A DNA stretch of 64,000 nt from Acidobacteriota bacterium (GCA_026707325.1 JAPOXA010000075.1:62001-126000); one strand, 5' to 3'; shown: positions 48,332-63,071, counted from the stretch's first letter. A program made the numbers and translations. The notes: a model not told the origin generated them from the letters alone.

Positions 48332-49891
48332 TCAGGGCCGGTAGGTGAAGGCCTGCGGGCCGACCGGCACCGACTCCGCGACCAGGTTGGCCCAGCGGCA
48401 GAGGATCGGCCGCGTGTCGCGCGGGTCGATGATCTCCTCGATCTCGAAGTACTCGGCCGAGCGGAACGGCGAGCGGACGCGGTTCAGGCGCTCCTTGATC
48501 CGGGCCAGGTGAGCGTCGTAGTCCTCCGCTTCGGCGAGTTCCGCCTTGTAGGCGACCTCGATGCCGCCTTCGATCGGCAGCGAGCCCCAGTCGCCTGAGG
48601 GCCAGGCGTATCGGAAATGGTGGCTGCCCGGCTTGTGGTTGGCGCCTCCGGCCACGCCGAACGCCTTGCGGATCACGACGCAGCAGAAGGGCGTCGTGCA
48701 TTGTCCCAGTGCCGCGAGGACCTGGGAGCCGAAGCGGATCGTGGCGGTGTGCTCGGACTCGCGGCCGATCAGGAAGCCCGGACAGTCCTCGAGGTGGAGC
48801 AGCGGCAGGTGGAAGGTCGATGCCAGGTCGATCAGCCGGGAGAGCTTGCGGCAGGAGTCGGCGTCCCAACCGCCGCCGTAGACGTTCACGTCCTCGGCGA
48901 AGATCGCGATCGGCCAGCCGTCCAGGCGCGCCAGACCGGTGATGATGGACCGCCCCCAGTCGCGGCCGATCTCGAAGAACGAACCGCGGTCCACGATCCG
49001 GCCGAGCAGCTCGCGCATCCGGTAGGTGCGCTTCGGGTCGCGCGGCACGAAGTCGAGCAGTTCCGGGTCGCGGCGCTCCGGGTCGTCGCCGCGCTCCGAC
49101 TCGGGCAGCCGCGGCGGCAGTTGATCGACGTTGGTCGGCAGGTAGGAGAGGAACCGGCGGGCGCGGTCGAACGCCTCGGCCTCGGTGTCCACCGCGTCGT
49201 CGATCGCTCCGTTCGCGGTGTGGATGCGGGCGTGTCCGAGTTCTTCCTTGGGCACTGTGCCGCCGCCGGCCCATTCGACCAGTGCCGGGCCGGCGATCAT
49301 CATCTGGGCCGTGTCGCGGACGATGACCGAGTAGTGGGCGGTGCACACCCGGGCGGCGCCGATCCCGGCGACGGAACCGAGCGCGAGGGACACGGATGGG
49401 GCGACCGCCAGGTGCCGCACGACGACTTCCCAGCTTCGAAGCTCCGGGATGTAGGTGCGCCCCGCCATCTCGATCGTCTTGACCGAGCCGCCGCCGCCCA
49501 TGCCGTCGACCAGGCGCACATGGGGGAGCTTCATCTCGAGCGCCAGACCCTCCGACCGCGTCCGCTTGGCGGGGATCGAGGCATCGGCCGAACCGCCGCG
49601 CACCGTGAAGTCGTCGCCGGAGACGATGGCCGGACGGCCGTCGATCTCCCCGACACCGAAGACGAAGTTCGAAGGCCGGAAGGACACGAGTTCGCCGTCC
49701 TCCGTGTACTCCGCACGGCCGGCGATCTCGCCGATCTCGTGGAAGCTGCCGGCGTCGATCATCGCGTCGATGCGCTCGCGGACGGTCAGCTTGCCGAAGT
49801 GATGCTGACGTTCGACCTTGTCCGCGCCTCCCATTTCCCGCGCCAGTTCACGGCGACGCTTCAGTTCATCGATTTCGGAGCGCCAGCTCAC
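48332..49891 (-). CDS. acyl-CoA carboxylase carboxyltransferase subunit (propionyl-CoA carboxylase beta type)
   Basis: KLTVRERIDAMIDAGSFHEIG, GGGSVKTIEMAG, DCPGFLIGRESE; probable GTG start at 49891. Confidence 0.9.
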   Translation of the reverse strand: MSWRSEIDELKRRRELAREMGGADKVERQHHFGKLTVRERIDAMIDAGSFHEIGEIAGRAEYTEDGELVSFRPSNFVFGVGEIDGRPAIVSGDDFTVRGGSADASIPAKRTRSEGLALEMKLPHVRLVDGMGGGGSVKTIEMAGRTYIPELRSWEVVVRHLAVAPSVSLALGSVAGIGAARVCTAHYSVIVRDTAQMMIAGPALVEWAGGGTVPKEELGHARIHTANGAIDDAVDTEAEAFDRARRFLSYLPTNVDQLPPRLPESERGDDPERRDPELLDFVPRDPKRTYRMRELLGRIVDRGSFFEIGRDWGRSIITGLARLDGWPIAIFAEDVNVYGGGWDADSCRKLSRLIDLASTFHLPLLHLEDCPGFLIGRESEHTATIRFGSQVLAALGQCTTPFCCVVIRKAFGVAGGANHKPGSHHFRYAWPSGDWGSLPIEGGIEVAYKAELAEAEDYDAHLARIKERLNRVRSPFRSAEYFEIEEIIDPRDTRPILCRWANLVAESVPVGPQAFTYRP

Positions 49892-49901
49892 GTCGTCCTC
49901 C

Positions 49902-50951
49902 TCACTCCGTCTCGCTCCGGCCTTCCATGCGTCGCAGCAGCGCACGGAGGTCGCGTTCCATCTGCGGCAGGCGGTTCAACACCGCCTCGATGCGCAACTG
50001 CCGGGACTTCGGCCGGGCCGGATCGCCGTACAGGACGGCGCCGGCGGGCACGTCGCGGTAGCTGATCGTGTTGCCGCCGAGCATCGCGCCGTCGCCGACC
50101 ACCACACCGTCCGCGGCGCCGGCCCCTCCAGCCAGGACGACGCCGTCGCCGAGCCTGGCGCCGCCCGCCGTCTTGGCCAGGGGCAGGATCAGGCAGTGCT
50201 CGCCGACGATCGTGTTGTGGGCGATGTGGACCAGATCGCCGAGCTTGGAGCCATGGCCGATCACCGTCGCGTCGAGCGCCGCCCGGTCTATCGTGACCTG
50301 GGAGCCGATCTCGACGTCGTCGCCGATCGTCACGGTGCCGACCTGGGGGATCTTGACGTGGCGTCCTTCCCGCTGCAGGTAGCCGTAGCCGTCGCAGCCG
50401 ATCACCGTGCCGCCGTGGACGACGACCCGGTCGCCGATCGTCACGTCCTCCATGACGGCGACGCCGGGAAACAGGACGCAGTCGCGGCCGACCTCGCTCC
50501 GTGGTCCGACGCAGGCGTTCGCGTGGAGCACGCTGCGGTCGCCGACGACGGCACGGTCGCGAACGGCGACCCCCGCGCCTATGGACACGTCGGCGCCGAG
50601 CGAGGCGCTTTCGGCAACGACGGCGGACGGATGAACGCCCGCGTCTTCCCGCCTGCGTTCCCGGTCGATGTGCCGAAGGACGACAACGAAGGCGGCGAAA
50701 GGATCGTCGACGACGATCTGGTGGGCAGCCAGGCGGGTCGTCACCGCCGGCACGACCAGCGCGCCGGCGCGGGTGTTCGTGGCCTTCAGCGTCCGTTCGT
50801 CCTTGGCGAAGGACAGTTGGTCCGGCCCGGCCTGTTCGAGAGAAGCGACCGACCGGCACAGGAACCCGCCGTCGCCGTGCAGTTCGGAACCGACGTCGGC
50901 GTCGGCGAGCAGGCCGCGCACCTCGTCGAGCGTCTTCTCCAGTCGTGGCAT
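49902..50951 (-). CDS. lpxD: UDP-3-O-acylglucosamine N-acyltransferase
   Basis: N-terminal uridine-binding domain, hexapeptide repeats, IPQVGTVTIGDDVEIGSQVTIDRAALDATVIGHGSKLGDLVHIAHN. Confidence 0.93.
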   Translation of the reverse strand: MPRLEKTLDEVRGLLADADVGSELHGDGGFLCRSVASLEQAGPDQLSFAKDERTLKATNTRAGALVVPAVTTRLAAHQIVVDDPFAAFVVVLRHIDRERRREDAGVHPSAVVAESASLGADVSIGAGVAVRDRAVVGDRSVLHANACVGPRSEVGRDCVLFPGVAVMEDVTIGDRVVVHGGTVIGCDGYGYLQREGRHVKIPQVGTVTIGDDVEIGSQVTIDRAALDATVIGHGSKLGDLVHIAHNTIVGEHCLILPLAKTAGGARLGDGVVLAGGAGAADGVVVGDGAMLGGNTISYRDVPAGAVLYGDPARPKSRQLRIEAVLNRLPQMERDLRALLRRMEGRSETE

Positions 50952-50976
50952 GAGGACGCCCGGACGAAGCTCCGGT

Positions 50977-51975
50977 TCAGGGATCGAGGCGATAGACGTG
51001 GCGCGCCGTGTCGCGGAAGAGCGCCGCCTTCTCATCGTCGGAGAAGTCGCCCACGATGCGCTGGAAGGAGTTCCAGAGCAGCGTGTAGGCGCCCCCCGCC
51101 CGGTCGACCGGAAAGTTCGACTCGAACATGCAGCGGTCGACTCCGAAGCGGTCGATGCAGTGGAGGTAGTAGGGGCGGTGGGCTTCCGCCGTCTCGACCG
51201 AGGACGGCGGCGCGTCCTGCTTGTGCCAGCCGAAGCCGCAGATCTTCATCGGCAGCCCGCCGAGCTTGACCACGACGTTCTCGCAGCGGGCGAGCTCGGT
51301 GATCGACTTGCGCCAGGCCGCCTCGACCTCGCGGCGGCGGTCGCGGTACGGCCCGATACCGAGAGGCCCGCCGACGTGGTCCAGGATGATCCGGGTGTCC
51401 GGGAAGGCATGGGCGAGGTCGGTCAGCTCGTCGATCTGCGGGTGGTAGAGCCAGGCGTCGAAGCTCAGGTCCAGGGGCCCGAGGCAGGCGAAGCCACGCC
51501 GGAAGTCGGAACGCAGCAGCATGCTCGGCGGCGGCTTGGAGTGGGAGACGCGGATGTCCGGGCTGGGGTCGTAGGCGGCGGAGTGGCGGATGCCGCGGAA
51601 GCGTCCGCCGGCGGCCTCGATGTGGGCTTCGAGAACCGCCTTTGCGCGGTCGCCCAGGAGCATGTTCGCGTGGCTGACGATGCCGGCGATCGAAGCGCCC
51701 GCGCCGTCGTTTCGTTTGGCGACTTCCAGCACGAACTCCGTCTCGCCGACGACCCGCATCTCTTCGGGGCCTTCCTCCCGGTAGCCGGAAGCGCATTCGA
51801 CGAAGACGGTCGAGGTCACGTTGTGGCCGGCCCCGGTGTCGCCGTGGAGCTCCTCCAGCATGTACCGCGACTCCGGGTAGTCCCAGAGGTGGTGGTGGGG
51901 GTCGCAGATCTCCTGGTCCGGGTCGATCGGCTCTTCCTGGGTGCGGGCCAGCCAGGCGGCTTCCTGTTCGTTCAT
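50977..51975 (-). CDS. amidohydrolase 2 family (TIM-barrel metal-dependent hydrolase)
   Basis: ICDPHHHLWDYPESRYMLEE, IILDHVGGPLGIGPY; start at 51975. Confidence 0.9.
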   Translation of the reverse strand: MNEQEAAWLARTQEEPIDPDQEICDPHHHLWDYPESRYMLEELHGDTGAGHNVTSTVFVECASGYREEGPEEMRVVGETEFVLEVAKRNDGAGASIAGIVSHANMLLGDRAKAVLEAHIEAAGGRFRGIRHSAAYDPSPDIRVSHSKPPPSMLLRSDFRRGFACLGPLDLSFDAWLYHPQIDELTDLAHAFPDTRIILDHVGGPLGIGPYRDRRREVEAAWRKSITELARCENVVVKLGGLPMKICGFGWHKQDAPPSSVETAEAHRPYYLHCIDRFGVDRCMFESNFPVDRAGGAYTLLWNSFQRIVGDFSDDEKAALFRDTARHVYRLDP

Positions 51976-52039
51976 GCGTGTGACTCCTACATTCACGAAG
52001 ACGGGAGGTGTTCGATGGGCCATCCAGCGGTGGCGGGTG

Positions 52040-52804
52040 TCAGGAGTTGTCCTTGCGGGTCCTGATCTCGCCGAAGACCTCGGCGTCCGTGGCGCCGGCC
52101 ATTCCGAGCAGCGCACGGATGCCCGCGTCGTCGGGCCGCAGAAAGGGGTTGGTCCGCTTCTCGACTCCCAGGTTCGAGGGCACCGTGGGTTTGCCCTCCC
52201 GCCGGAGTTCCTCGATCTCGGCGACCCGCTCCATCAGCTCCTCGTTGTCGGGATCGACGGTGACGGCGAAGTGGGCGTTCGACAGCGTGTACTCGTGGCC
52301 GCAGTGGACGACCGCGTCGTCGGGCAGTGCGCGCAGCTTGGCCAGCGACTCCCACATCTGTTCCATCGTGCCCTCGAACACCCGCCCGCAGCCCAGGGCG
52401 AACAGGGTGTCGGCGCAGAAGAGCGCCCGATCGTCCTCGAACCAGTAGGTGATGTGCCCCGTGGTGTGGCCGGGCGTGTCGAACACCTGTGCCTCGGCCT
52501 CGCCAAGCTGAAAGTGATCGCCCTCGCGAACCAGGAGGTCGAGCCCCGGAATGCGGTGCTGGTCGGCGGCAGGACCGACCACCTGGCAGCCGTACGTCTC
52601 CTTCAGTGCGGGCACCGCGGCGATGTGGTCCATGTGGTGGTGCGTGATGACGATCCAGTCGATGCCGAAACCGCTGGCCGAAAGCGCTGCCTCGATCGGA
52701 TCCGTCTCCGGCGGATCGACGACTGCCGTCTTGCCGCTCCCCGTGTCGTGGAGCACGTAGGAGTAGTTGTCGCTCAGGACGGGGATCGTCTGGATCTCGA
52801 GCAC
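52040..52804 (-). CDS. gloB: hydroxyacylglutathione hydrolase (glyoxalase II)
   Basis: ITHHHMDHIAAVP, DTPGHTTGHITYWF, GCGRVFEGT, HCGHEYTLSNAHFA. Confidence 0.95.
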   Translation of the reverse strand: MLEIQTIPVLSDNYSYVLHDTGSGKTAVVDPPETDPIEAALSASGFGIDWIVITHHHMDHIAAVPALKETYGCQVVGPAADQHRIPGLDLLVREGDHFQLGEAEAQVFDTPGHTTGHITYWFEDDRALFCADTLFALGCGRVFEGTMEQMWESLAKLRALPDDAVVHCGHEYTLSNAHFAVTVDPDNEELMERVAEIEELRREGKPTVPSNLGVEKRTNPFLRPDDAGIRALLGMAGATDAEVFGEIRTRKDNS

Positions 52805-52946
52805 GGGATTCTCCGGCGGAGGGTTGGACGCATCAGGGTGCGTCGGAGGACTTCGGGAAGGCGGACGGGACTATATCCGCGGGAGCGCCGTCACTTCGAG
52901 CCCTTTGGGGCCGGAACGGGTCGGCTGGGTTCGGCGATCCGGCGCT

Positions 52947-53225
52947 TCATCCCCGTTCGAAGTGGATGCGCAGCCGGGTGCCGGTTGCCCGCGCAACCCT
53001 CTCCAGCGTCCGGATCGACGGCGGCACCCGGCCGCTCTCCATCCGCGCCACCGCCGATTGCGTCGTCTTCATCCGCGCCGCCAACTCCGCCTGGGTGAAC
53101 CCCGCGCCCTTTCGCGCCTCGATCAGCGATTTCGCCACGGCGAACTCCGGTCCGAGCTCTTCATACGCCTTGCGGTAGTCCGGGTCCCGGTTCCACCGCT
53201 CGTGCAGTTCAGCGACTCTCGTCAT
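52947..53225 (-). CDS. XRE-family antitoxin (HigA-like)
   Basis: FTQAELAARMKTTQSAVARMESGRVPPSIRTLERVARATG HTH; start overlaps toxin stop by 4 nt. Confidence 0.88.
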   Translation of the reverse strand: MTRVAELHERWNRDPDYRKAYEELGPEFAVAKSLIEARKGAGFTQAELAARMKTTQSAVARMESGRVPPSIRTLERVARATGTRLRIHFERG

Positions 53226-53548
53226 TGCAGTGCCTCCCTTGCGCGCCGAAGCGCCAGTTCGATCTCGCGGCGCGGTGTCCGCCGGGTCTTCTTCACGAAT
53301 GCGCGAACCACTACGACGCGCCGACCGCTGGCTGCGACATAGAGCGCCCGTGCGATCCCACCTCGGCCCGAGAGACGCAATTCCCAGAGCGGGCCGGTTA
53401 CATGCCGGACGTGCGGCGCCCCCATCTGCTCCAGACCGACGGTGGAGATCAACTGGCATGTCCTCGTGAACCTGGCGCGCATGTCGGCTGGCAGCGAGTC
53501 CAACTCCTTGTCCACCGTGTCGTTCAGTGTCTCGACGCGCCAAGTCAT
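53222..53548 (-). CDS. RelE/HigB-like toxin
   Basis: 108 aa; GPLWELRLSGRGGIARALYVAASGRRVVVVRAFVKKTRRTPRREIELALRR; toxin-first operon. Confidence 0.88.
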   Translation of the reverse strand: MTWRVETLNDTVDKELDSLPADMRARFTRTCQLISTVGLEQMGAPHVRHVTGPLWELRLSGRGGIARALYVAASGRRVVVVRAFVKKTRRTPRREIELALRRAREALQ

Positions 53549-53557
53549 GGGGATGGT

Positions 53558-53573
53558 ATAGCACGTGTGCTAT
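53558..53573. promoter_or_regulatory. perfect palindrome ATAGCACGTGTGCTAT upstream of toxin start (candidate TA operator)
   Basis: Direct reading; overlaps extended -10-like TGCTATACC on minus strand. Confidence 0.55.
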
Positions 53574-53705
53574 GGCGGAAGCGGTGTTGCATCCGTGCCG
53601 TGTTCGTGGCGTGGGGCCACCGCGCCGCGCCGTGGCCGGGGAGCGGGCTTGGTCAAGGCGTGAGGACTGCCGGTTGAGGGGAGTGTCCGCAGTCGGTCTT
53701 GCGGT

Positions 53706-58187
<4,482 letters not shown>

Positions 58188-58275
58188 GACGGATGCTCCG
58201 AGCTTGCTGTTGGCGAGTGCGCGGCACCCTACCCGACGTGCCGAACTACCCGTACATCCGGCGGCGGCCTCAAGT

Positions 58276-58289
58276 TTGTACGGTACAAT
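58276..58289 (+). promoter_or_regulatory. palindrome TTGTAC-G-GTACAA overlapping -10-like TACAAT, upstream of Fic gene
   Basis: Direct reading; -10-like box 10 nt before GTG start implies leaderless or very short leader. Confidence 0.5.
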
Positions 58290-58299
58290 TCGATCCGTC

Positions 58300-59325
58300 G
58301 TGAGCGAACACTTTCAGCCGGCTGGGCGGCGCGGGAGGCCGTCTCGTCCTGAACTGTACCGTCGCCTGCATGCGGATGTCGCTGACTTGCGGGGAAGGTT
58401 GGGCGGTCTGCCGACTCCCTTGGAGGCGGCCGATATCTGGCGCGGCATCTGGTATGAGGAGGCTCATCACTCCACCGCGATAGAGGGGAACACGCTGGTT
58501 CTCAAGCAGGTGGAGCGGTTACTCGCCGAGGGTCGGGCGGTCGGCAACAAGAAACTCCGCGAGTACTTGGAGGTACAGGGATACGGCGCGGCAGCCGAGT
58601 GGGTCTACCGGCAGGCCGTCAGTTTGCCCGGCGTAGGTCGGCCAGCTGCACTCCTTGCGCTGGCCGAAGTGCGCCGTGTTCACCACATGGCGATGGCGCC
58701 CGTCTGGGAGGTGGCGCCGCATCCCGATGCCTCTGGCCGCGAGGCGCCCGGCTCTTTCCGCGAGCATGAGATCCGGCCGTTTCCCGGTGGCATGGTGCCC
58801 GTCACGTGGCCTCTCGTGCCCGCCGAGGTCGAGACCTGGATCGGGCGTGTGAACCTGCTGGATCCGAAGCTCCCCGCGTTTCCGGAAGCCCTCGCGGAAA
58901 CCCATTGCCGGTTCGAGCAGGTTCACCCATTTCTCGACGGCAACGGCCGCACGGGGAGGCTGCTCCTGAACCTGGTGCTTGTGCGGCTGGGGTATCCGCC
59001 GGCGATCGTCTACAAACGGGACCGCGCGAAGTACCTGGCGGCCCTCCGTCGCGCCGACGGCGGCGAGTTCGGGCCGTTGGGCGAGTTGCTGGCCCGGGCG
59101 ATCCTGGACAACCTGTATCGAAACATCGTTCCTGCGGTGGCGGGCCCCGCGCGGCTCGTACCCCTCGCGGCGCTGGCTACGGCCGATCTTCGGGCATCGG
59201 CTCTTCGAGTCGCTGCCATTCGCGGGCGTCTGAGAGCAGTCCGTGACCCCGATGGCCGGTGGCGCAGCTCACGTCGGTGGGTAAATGAGTACAGGAAGAT
59301 GCGCTATCGCAGGGAACCAGCCTAG
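58300..59325 (+). CDS. Fic family protein with inhibitory (S/T)xxxE(G/N) motif and C-terminal HTH-like segment
   Basis: HPFLDGNGRTGRLLLN Fic motif; STAIEGN inhibitory motif upstream; C-terminal ALRVAAIRGRLRAVRDPDGRWRSSRRWVNEYR. Confidence 0.92.
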   Translation: MSEHFQPAGRRGRPSRPELYRRLHADVADLRGRLGGLPTPLEAADIWRGIWYEEAHHSTAIEGNTLVLKQVERLLAEGRAVGNKKLREYLEVQGYGAAAEWVYRQAVSLPGVGRPAALLALAEVRRVHHMAMAPVWEVAPHPDASGREAPGSFREHEIRPFPGGMVPVTWPLVPAEVETWIGRVNLLDPKLPAFPEALAETHCRFEQVHPFLDGNGRTGRLLLNLVLVRLGYPPAIVYKRDRAKYLAALRRADGGEFGPLGELLARAILDNLYRNIVPAVAGPARLVPLAALATADLRASALRVAAIRGRLRAVRDPDGRWRSSRRWVNEYRKMRYRREPA

Positions 59326-59356
59326 GATCTTCGAACTGACGCCGCGGTTCGGCCGT

Positions 59357-60589
59357 TCAGGCGTGTTGCCGCGCGACCGCCTGGTTCAACTCGACGCCGA
59401 GGCCCGGGCCGTCAGGCACGGCGATCGAGCCGTTCTCGAAGCGTTCCGGCGGATCGACCAGGTCGCCGCGCCAGGCGGCTTCGCCCCACTGCATCTCGAG
59501 GATCTCGAAGTTCGGCAGACCGGCGCATAGCTGGGCCGAGGCGGCGGTGGCGACGGGGCCGCTCGGATTGTGGGGCGACACGGCGATGCCGTCGAGCTCC
59601 GCGACGGCGGCGATCTTGCGGGCTTCGAGGAGCCCTCCGCAGTGCTTGACGTCGGGCATGATCACGTCGACGGCCCGTTCCCGGCACAGGCGGGCGAAGC
59701 CTTCGATCCCGAACAGAAACTCGCCGCCGGCCATGCGTTGCTCGATGCCCCGTTCGATTGCCTTCGTCGCGGCGACGTGGGTGGGCGCGACCGGCTCTTC
59801 GTACCAGGCGAGGCTCTGGGGCTCGAGCCGCCGCGCGACATCCACTGCCAGCTCGACGTCGAAGAAGCTGTGGCAATCGATCAGGATGTCCACCTCCGGC
59901 CCGACCGCCTCGCGGATCGCCCGGACGCAGGCGACGCCGAGGTCCGTGGCCGCGGCCACCTCCGACGCGGGCGCGTCGAGCGCCGGGAAGCCGTCGAAGG
60001 GAGCGGCCTTGATCGCGGTGAAGCCATCCTCGACCGCCGCGCGGGCGTTGGCCGCGAAGCCCTCGGGCGTGCGTTGGCGGGTGGCTCGGTTGATGTTCGC
60101 GTAGGCCGGCAGGCTGTCGCGGAGGCTGCCGCCGGTCAACAGGTGAACGGGCGCGTCGACCGCCTTGCCGACCAGGTCCCAGAGCGCCTGCTCGATGGCG
60201 GAGAAGGCGGTCGCCTCGAGGATGCCGCCGGCGGCCGCCCGTTCGCGCCCGGCGGCGCGGTAGGCCTCGATGTCGAACGGCGAGCGGCCGCGGGCCGCCT
60301 CGAACGCCTCCTTGAGCTCCGGCAGTTCGCGCCGCCTGCCGACCGAACACTCACCGAGTCCCGACAGTCCGAGGTTCGTGCGCAGGTGCACGAACATCCA
60401 GACCGTCCGTTCGCTGACCCGAACGGAGGTGAACGCCATCTCCTCGATGCGCAGGAGCCGTTCCGCCGCTCCGGAGGGCTGGATGCCGAACACGGAGGAG
60501 GCGCCGGCGGGTATCGCTGCCGCGGCGCCGGCCGCGGCGACCATCTGCCGGCGCGTGAGCGGCTGCACGGTTGTCCGGCCCTTCTTCAT
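59357..60589 (-). CDS. mandelate racemase/muconate lactonizing enzyme (enolase superfamily) with Tat-like leader
   Basis: LTRRQMVAAAGAAAAIPAGA leader; FTAIKAAPFDG, VDILIDCHSFFDVELAVDVARRLEP, WYEEPVAP. Confidence 0.88.
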   Translation of the reverse strand: MKKGRTTVQPLTRRQMVAAAGAAAAIPAGASSVFGIQPSGAAERLLRIEEMAFTSVRVSERTVWMFVHLRTNLGLSGLGECSVGRRRELPELKEAFEAARGRSPFDIEAYRAAGRERAAAGGILEATAFSAIEQALWDLVGKAVDAPVHLLTGGSLRDSLPAYANINRATRQRTPEGFAANARAAVEDGFTAIKAAPFDGFPALDAPASEVAAATDLGVACVRAIREAVGPEVDILIDCHSFFDVELAVDVARRLEPQSLAWYEEPVAPTHVAATKAIERGIEQRMAGGEFLFGIEGFARLCRERAVDVIMPDVKHCGGLLEARKIAAVAELDGIAVSPHNPSGPVATAASAQLCAGLPNFEILEMQWGEAAWRGDLVDPPERFENGSIAVPDGPGLGVELNQAVARQHA

Positions 60590-60674
60590 GGACGCGGGCA
60601 ACGCTAGCAGCGAGCCCGACCGGGCGCCGGACCGGCAGCAGCCCGCCGCCCGCGATCCGGAGGACCGGCCGCTC

Positions 60675-62962
60675 CTACCAGTTGTAGCTCAGCGACGCGA
60701 CGACGTTCCGCCCGGGACTCGAGTAGAGCAGCAGCCGCGGATCGTTCGCCTGGCGGCCGCGCACGTGCCAGGACTCGAAGTACGCCTCGTCGGTGGCGTT
60801 CAGCAGGCCGACCCGCAGCTTCATGTCGGCGGGCAGGGCGAAGAAGGCGACGAGGTCGACGACTTCATGGCCTGCCGGAACATGCTCGCCCTCCGGAACC
60901 TTCTCCGGGTCGCGGTCATCGACGAAGCGGACCGAGCCGTCGAGGCCCCAGCGGGCGGAATCGGCCAGGTAGCGCAGGCCCAGCACGCCCTCGTTGGGCG
61001 CGATCGAAGCCAGCGGAACGTCCGTCTCGCCGGTCGTGTCGTGACCGTCGATGTGGGCGTAGGCCGCGCGTAGCAGCACGTTGTCGCCGAGGCGCGACTC
61101 GAGCCGGAATTCGACGCCGTCGATCTCGACTTCCGTCAGGTTCACGTTCTGGAACTCCACCACGTTGAGCTGCCGGTTGAAGCCGGCGGTCTGGAACTCG
61201 ATGAAGTCCTCGTAGTGGTTGCGGAAGCCGTTCACGCTCCAGCTCGTGCCGCCGGCGCTCCACCGCAGGCCGAGCTCGAAGTTGTCGCTGATCTCCGGGT
61301 CGAGACCGGGATTGGCGATCGTCCGGTAGCCGCCGGCCAGGTTCGTGAATCCGGTGTTGATCGAGCTGTACGGCGGCGCCCGGAAGCCGGCCGCGTACTG
61401 GGCGGTCAATGTGGTCGTTCGGTGGAGTTCGAATGCCGCGCCGAGCTTGGGTGAGACCGCGTCCGCGTCCAGCTGGCGGCCGGCTGTCCGCCCGCGGCGA
61501 TGTAAACATCGTCGCTCGCGTCGGCATCGACGACGAAGCTGTCGTAGCGGACCCCGGGGATCAGCGTGATCCGATTCCAGCGCAGCTCGGCCTGGGCGTA
61601 GGCGCCGCTCTCTTCCGTGTCGGTCTGCGGGAAGTACTTGCTCGGGAAGACGAGCTGGGTGGGTACGATCCTGCCGGAGAGATCGTGCTCGATCCGATCG
61701 CGCAGCATGTCGAACTCGTCGGCCAGGATGCTGCCGCCGAAGTAGAAGGCGCTGCTGAAGGAACCGCCGTTTCCTGATTCCGCGAGGCCGTTGATCTCGG
61801 CGCCGAAGGTCTTCTGTTCGAACCACAGATCACCGCTGCGGTTCGTTTCGAGCGGTGGGCCGAAGGTGGCGAACAGACGGTGTTCGGCGACGTTCTGCGC
61901 GGTGTCCACGTTCTGGGTGTTGATCCTCCAGCTCCACTGATCGATGGCTCCGCTGTTCGTGACCACCTGCTCCAGGGAAGCCCGGTTGCGGTCCTGGGTG
62001 TCGTTGGCCAGAACGTCGAAGTTCGTGATCGTGAACGGCCCGAAGCGCGTCGTGCCGAGGGCCGAAAGAACTTCCGTTTCCGCTTCGACCGAGTTCAACT
62101 CGAACGTGGCCCGCAGCGTGTTGCCGGTGGAGATGTCGTAGGCGGCCTTGCCCAGGGCCTGGAGGCGCTCCCGCTCCTGCGGATTCGGCAGATCCCGGTC
62201 GGCGCCGCGGCCGCCGGTCTCGCCGGCGTTGTCCAGTTCGTTGCCGTTGCTCGAGCTGACGAACAGCGAGGCCCGTCCCGCTTCGCCGCCGCCGGCGAGA
62301 CTGAGATTCAGGTTCGAATCCTGGCTGCGGCCGTCGAAGCCGGCCTTCAGTCCGAAGTGGCGGCTGCCGTTGCCGAGGTAGTCGGACGGGTTCTTCGTGA
62401 TCAGGGAGATCACGCCGCCGACCGCGTCGCTGCCGTAGAGCGCCGACCCGGCGCTGCGGACGATCTCGGCCGATTTCAGCGTGTCGATGTCGATCGCCTG
62501 CTGATGGACGTTGAAGGGGCCGAAGTCGAACTGCTCCGCGCCCGGTACGCCGTCGACCTGCGTCAGTACGCGATTTCCGCCGATGCCGCGGATGTTGAAA
62601 CCGTTGAGGCCAAGCCGCGTGGTATCGCCCTCCACGTAGACGCCGGACTCGTACTTGACCAGGTCCGCGATGTCCTCGAGCAGTTGGTCTTCGATGTCGT
62701 CGTCCGTGACGATCGAGACGTGCCCGGGCGTGTCTCGCAGCGAGCCCGGAACATGGTCGGCCGTCACGGTGACTGCGTCGAGGAAGGTCGCGTCGCCGAT
62801 TCCGGGCTCCCCGGCTTGCTGCCCTTCTCCGGCCGAAGGAGCAGCAGTTTCCTGGCTCAGGAGCGGTGTGGCGTTCGGCAGGATGCAGGCCAGGCCGAGA
62901 GCGACCATGGCGGAACGCCACGGGTCGGCGAGACGTTGACGCTTGGGGAATGAAACGGACAT
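60675..62962 (-). pseudogene. TonB-dependent receptor interrupted by a single frameshift (~61485-61500)
   Basis: Plug and first barrel half in ORF 61406-63205 (start MSVSFPK, 62962); remainder of barrel and C-terminus in ORF 60675-61826 in another frame. Confidence 0.82.
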
Positions 62963-63071
62963 AGGATCGGCCTCCGAGCTTCTGGCGGTCTTGTGCCGCC
63001 GGTTGTTACGGGTGGGTGCCTCACCGCTTCGCTTCCACGGCTGTCGCGGTGGGGCGCCCTTGTTTCCATGG

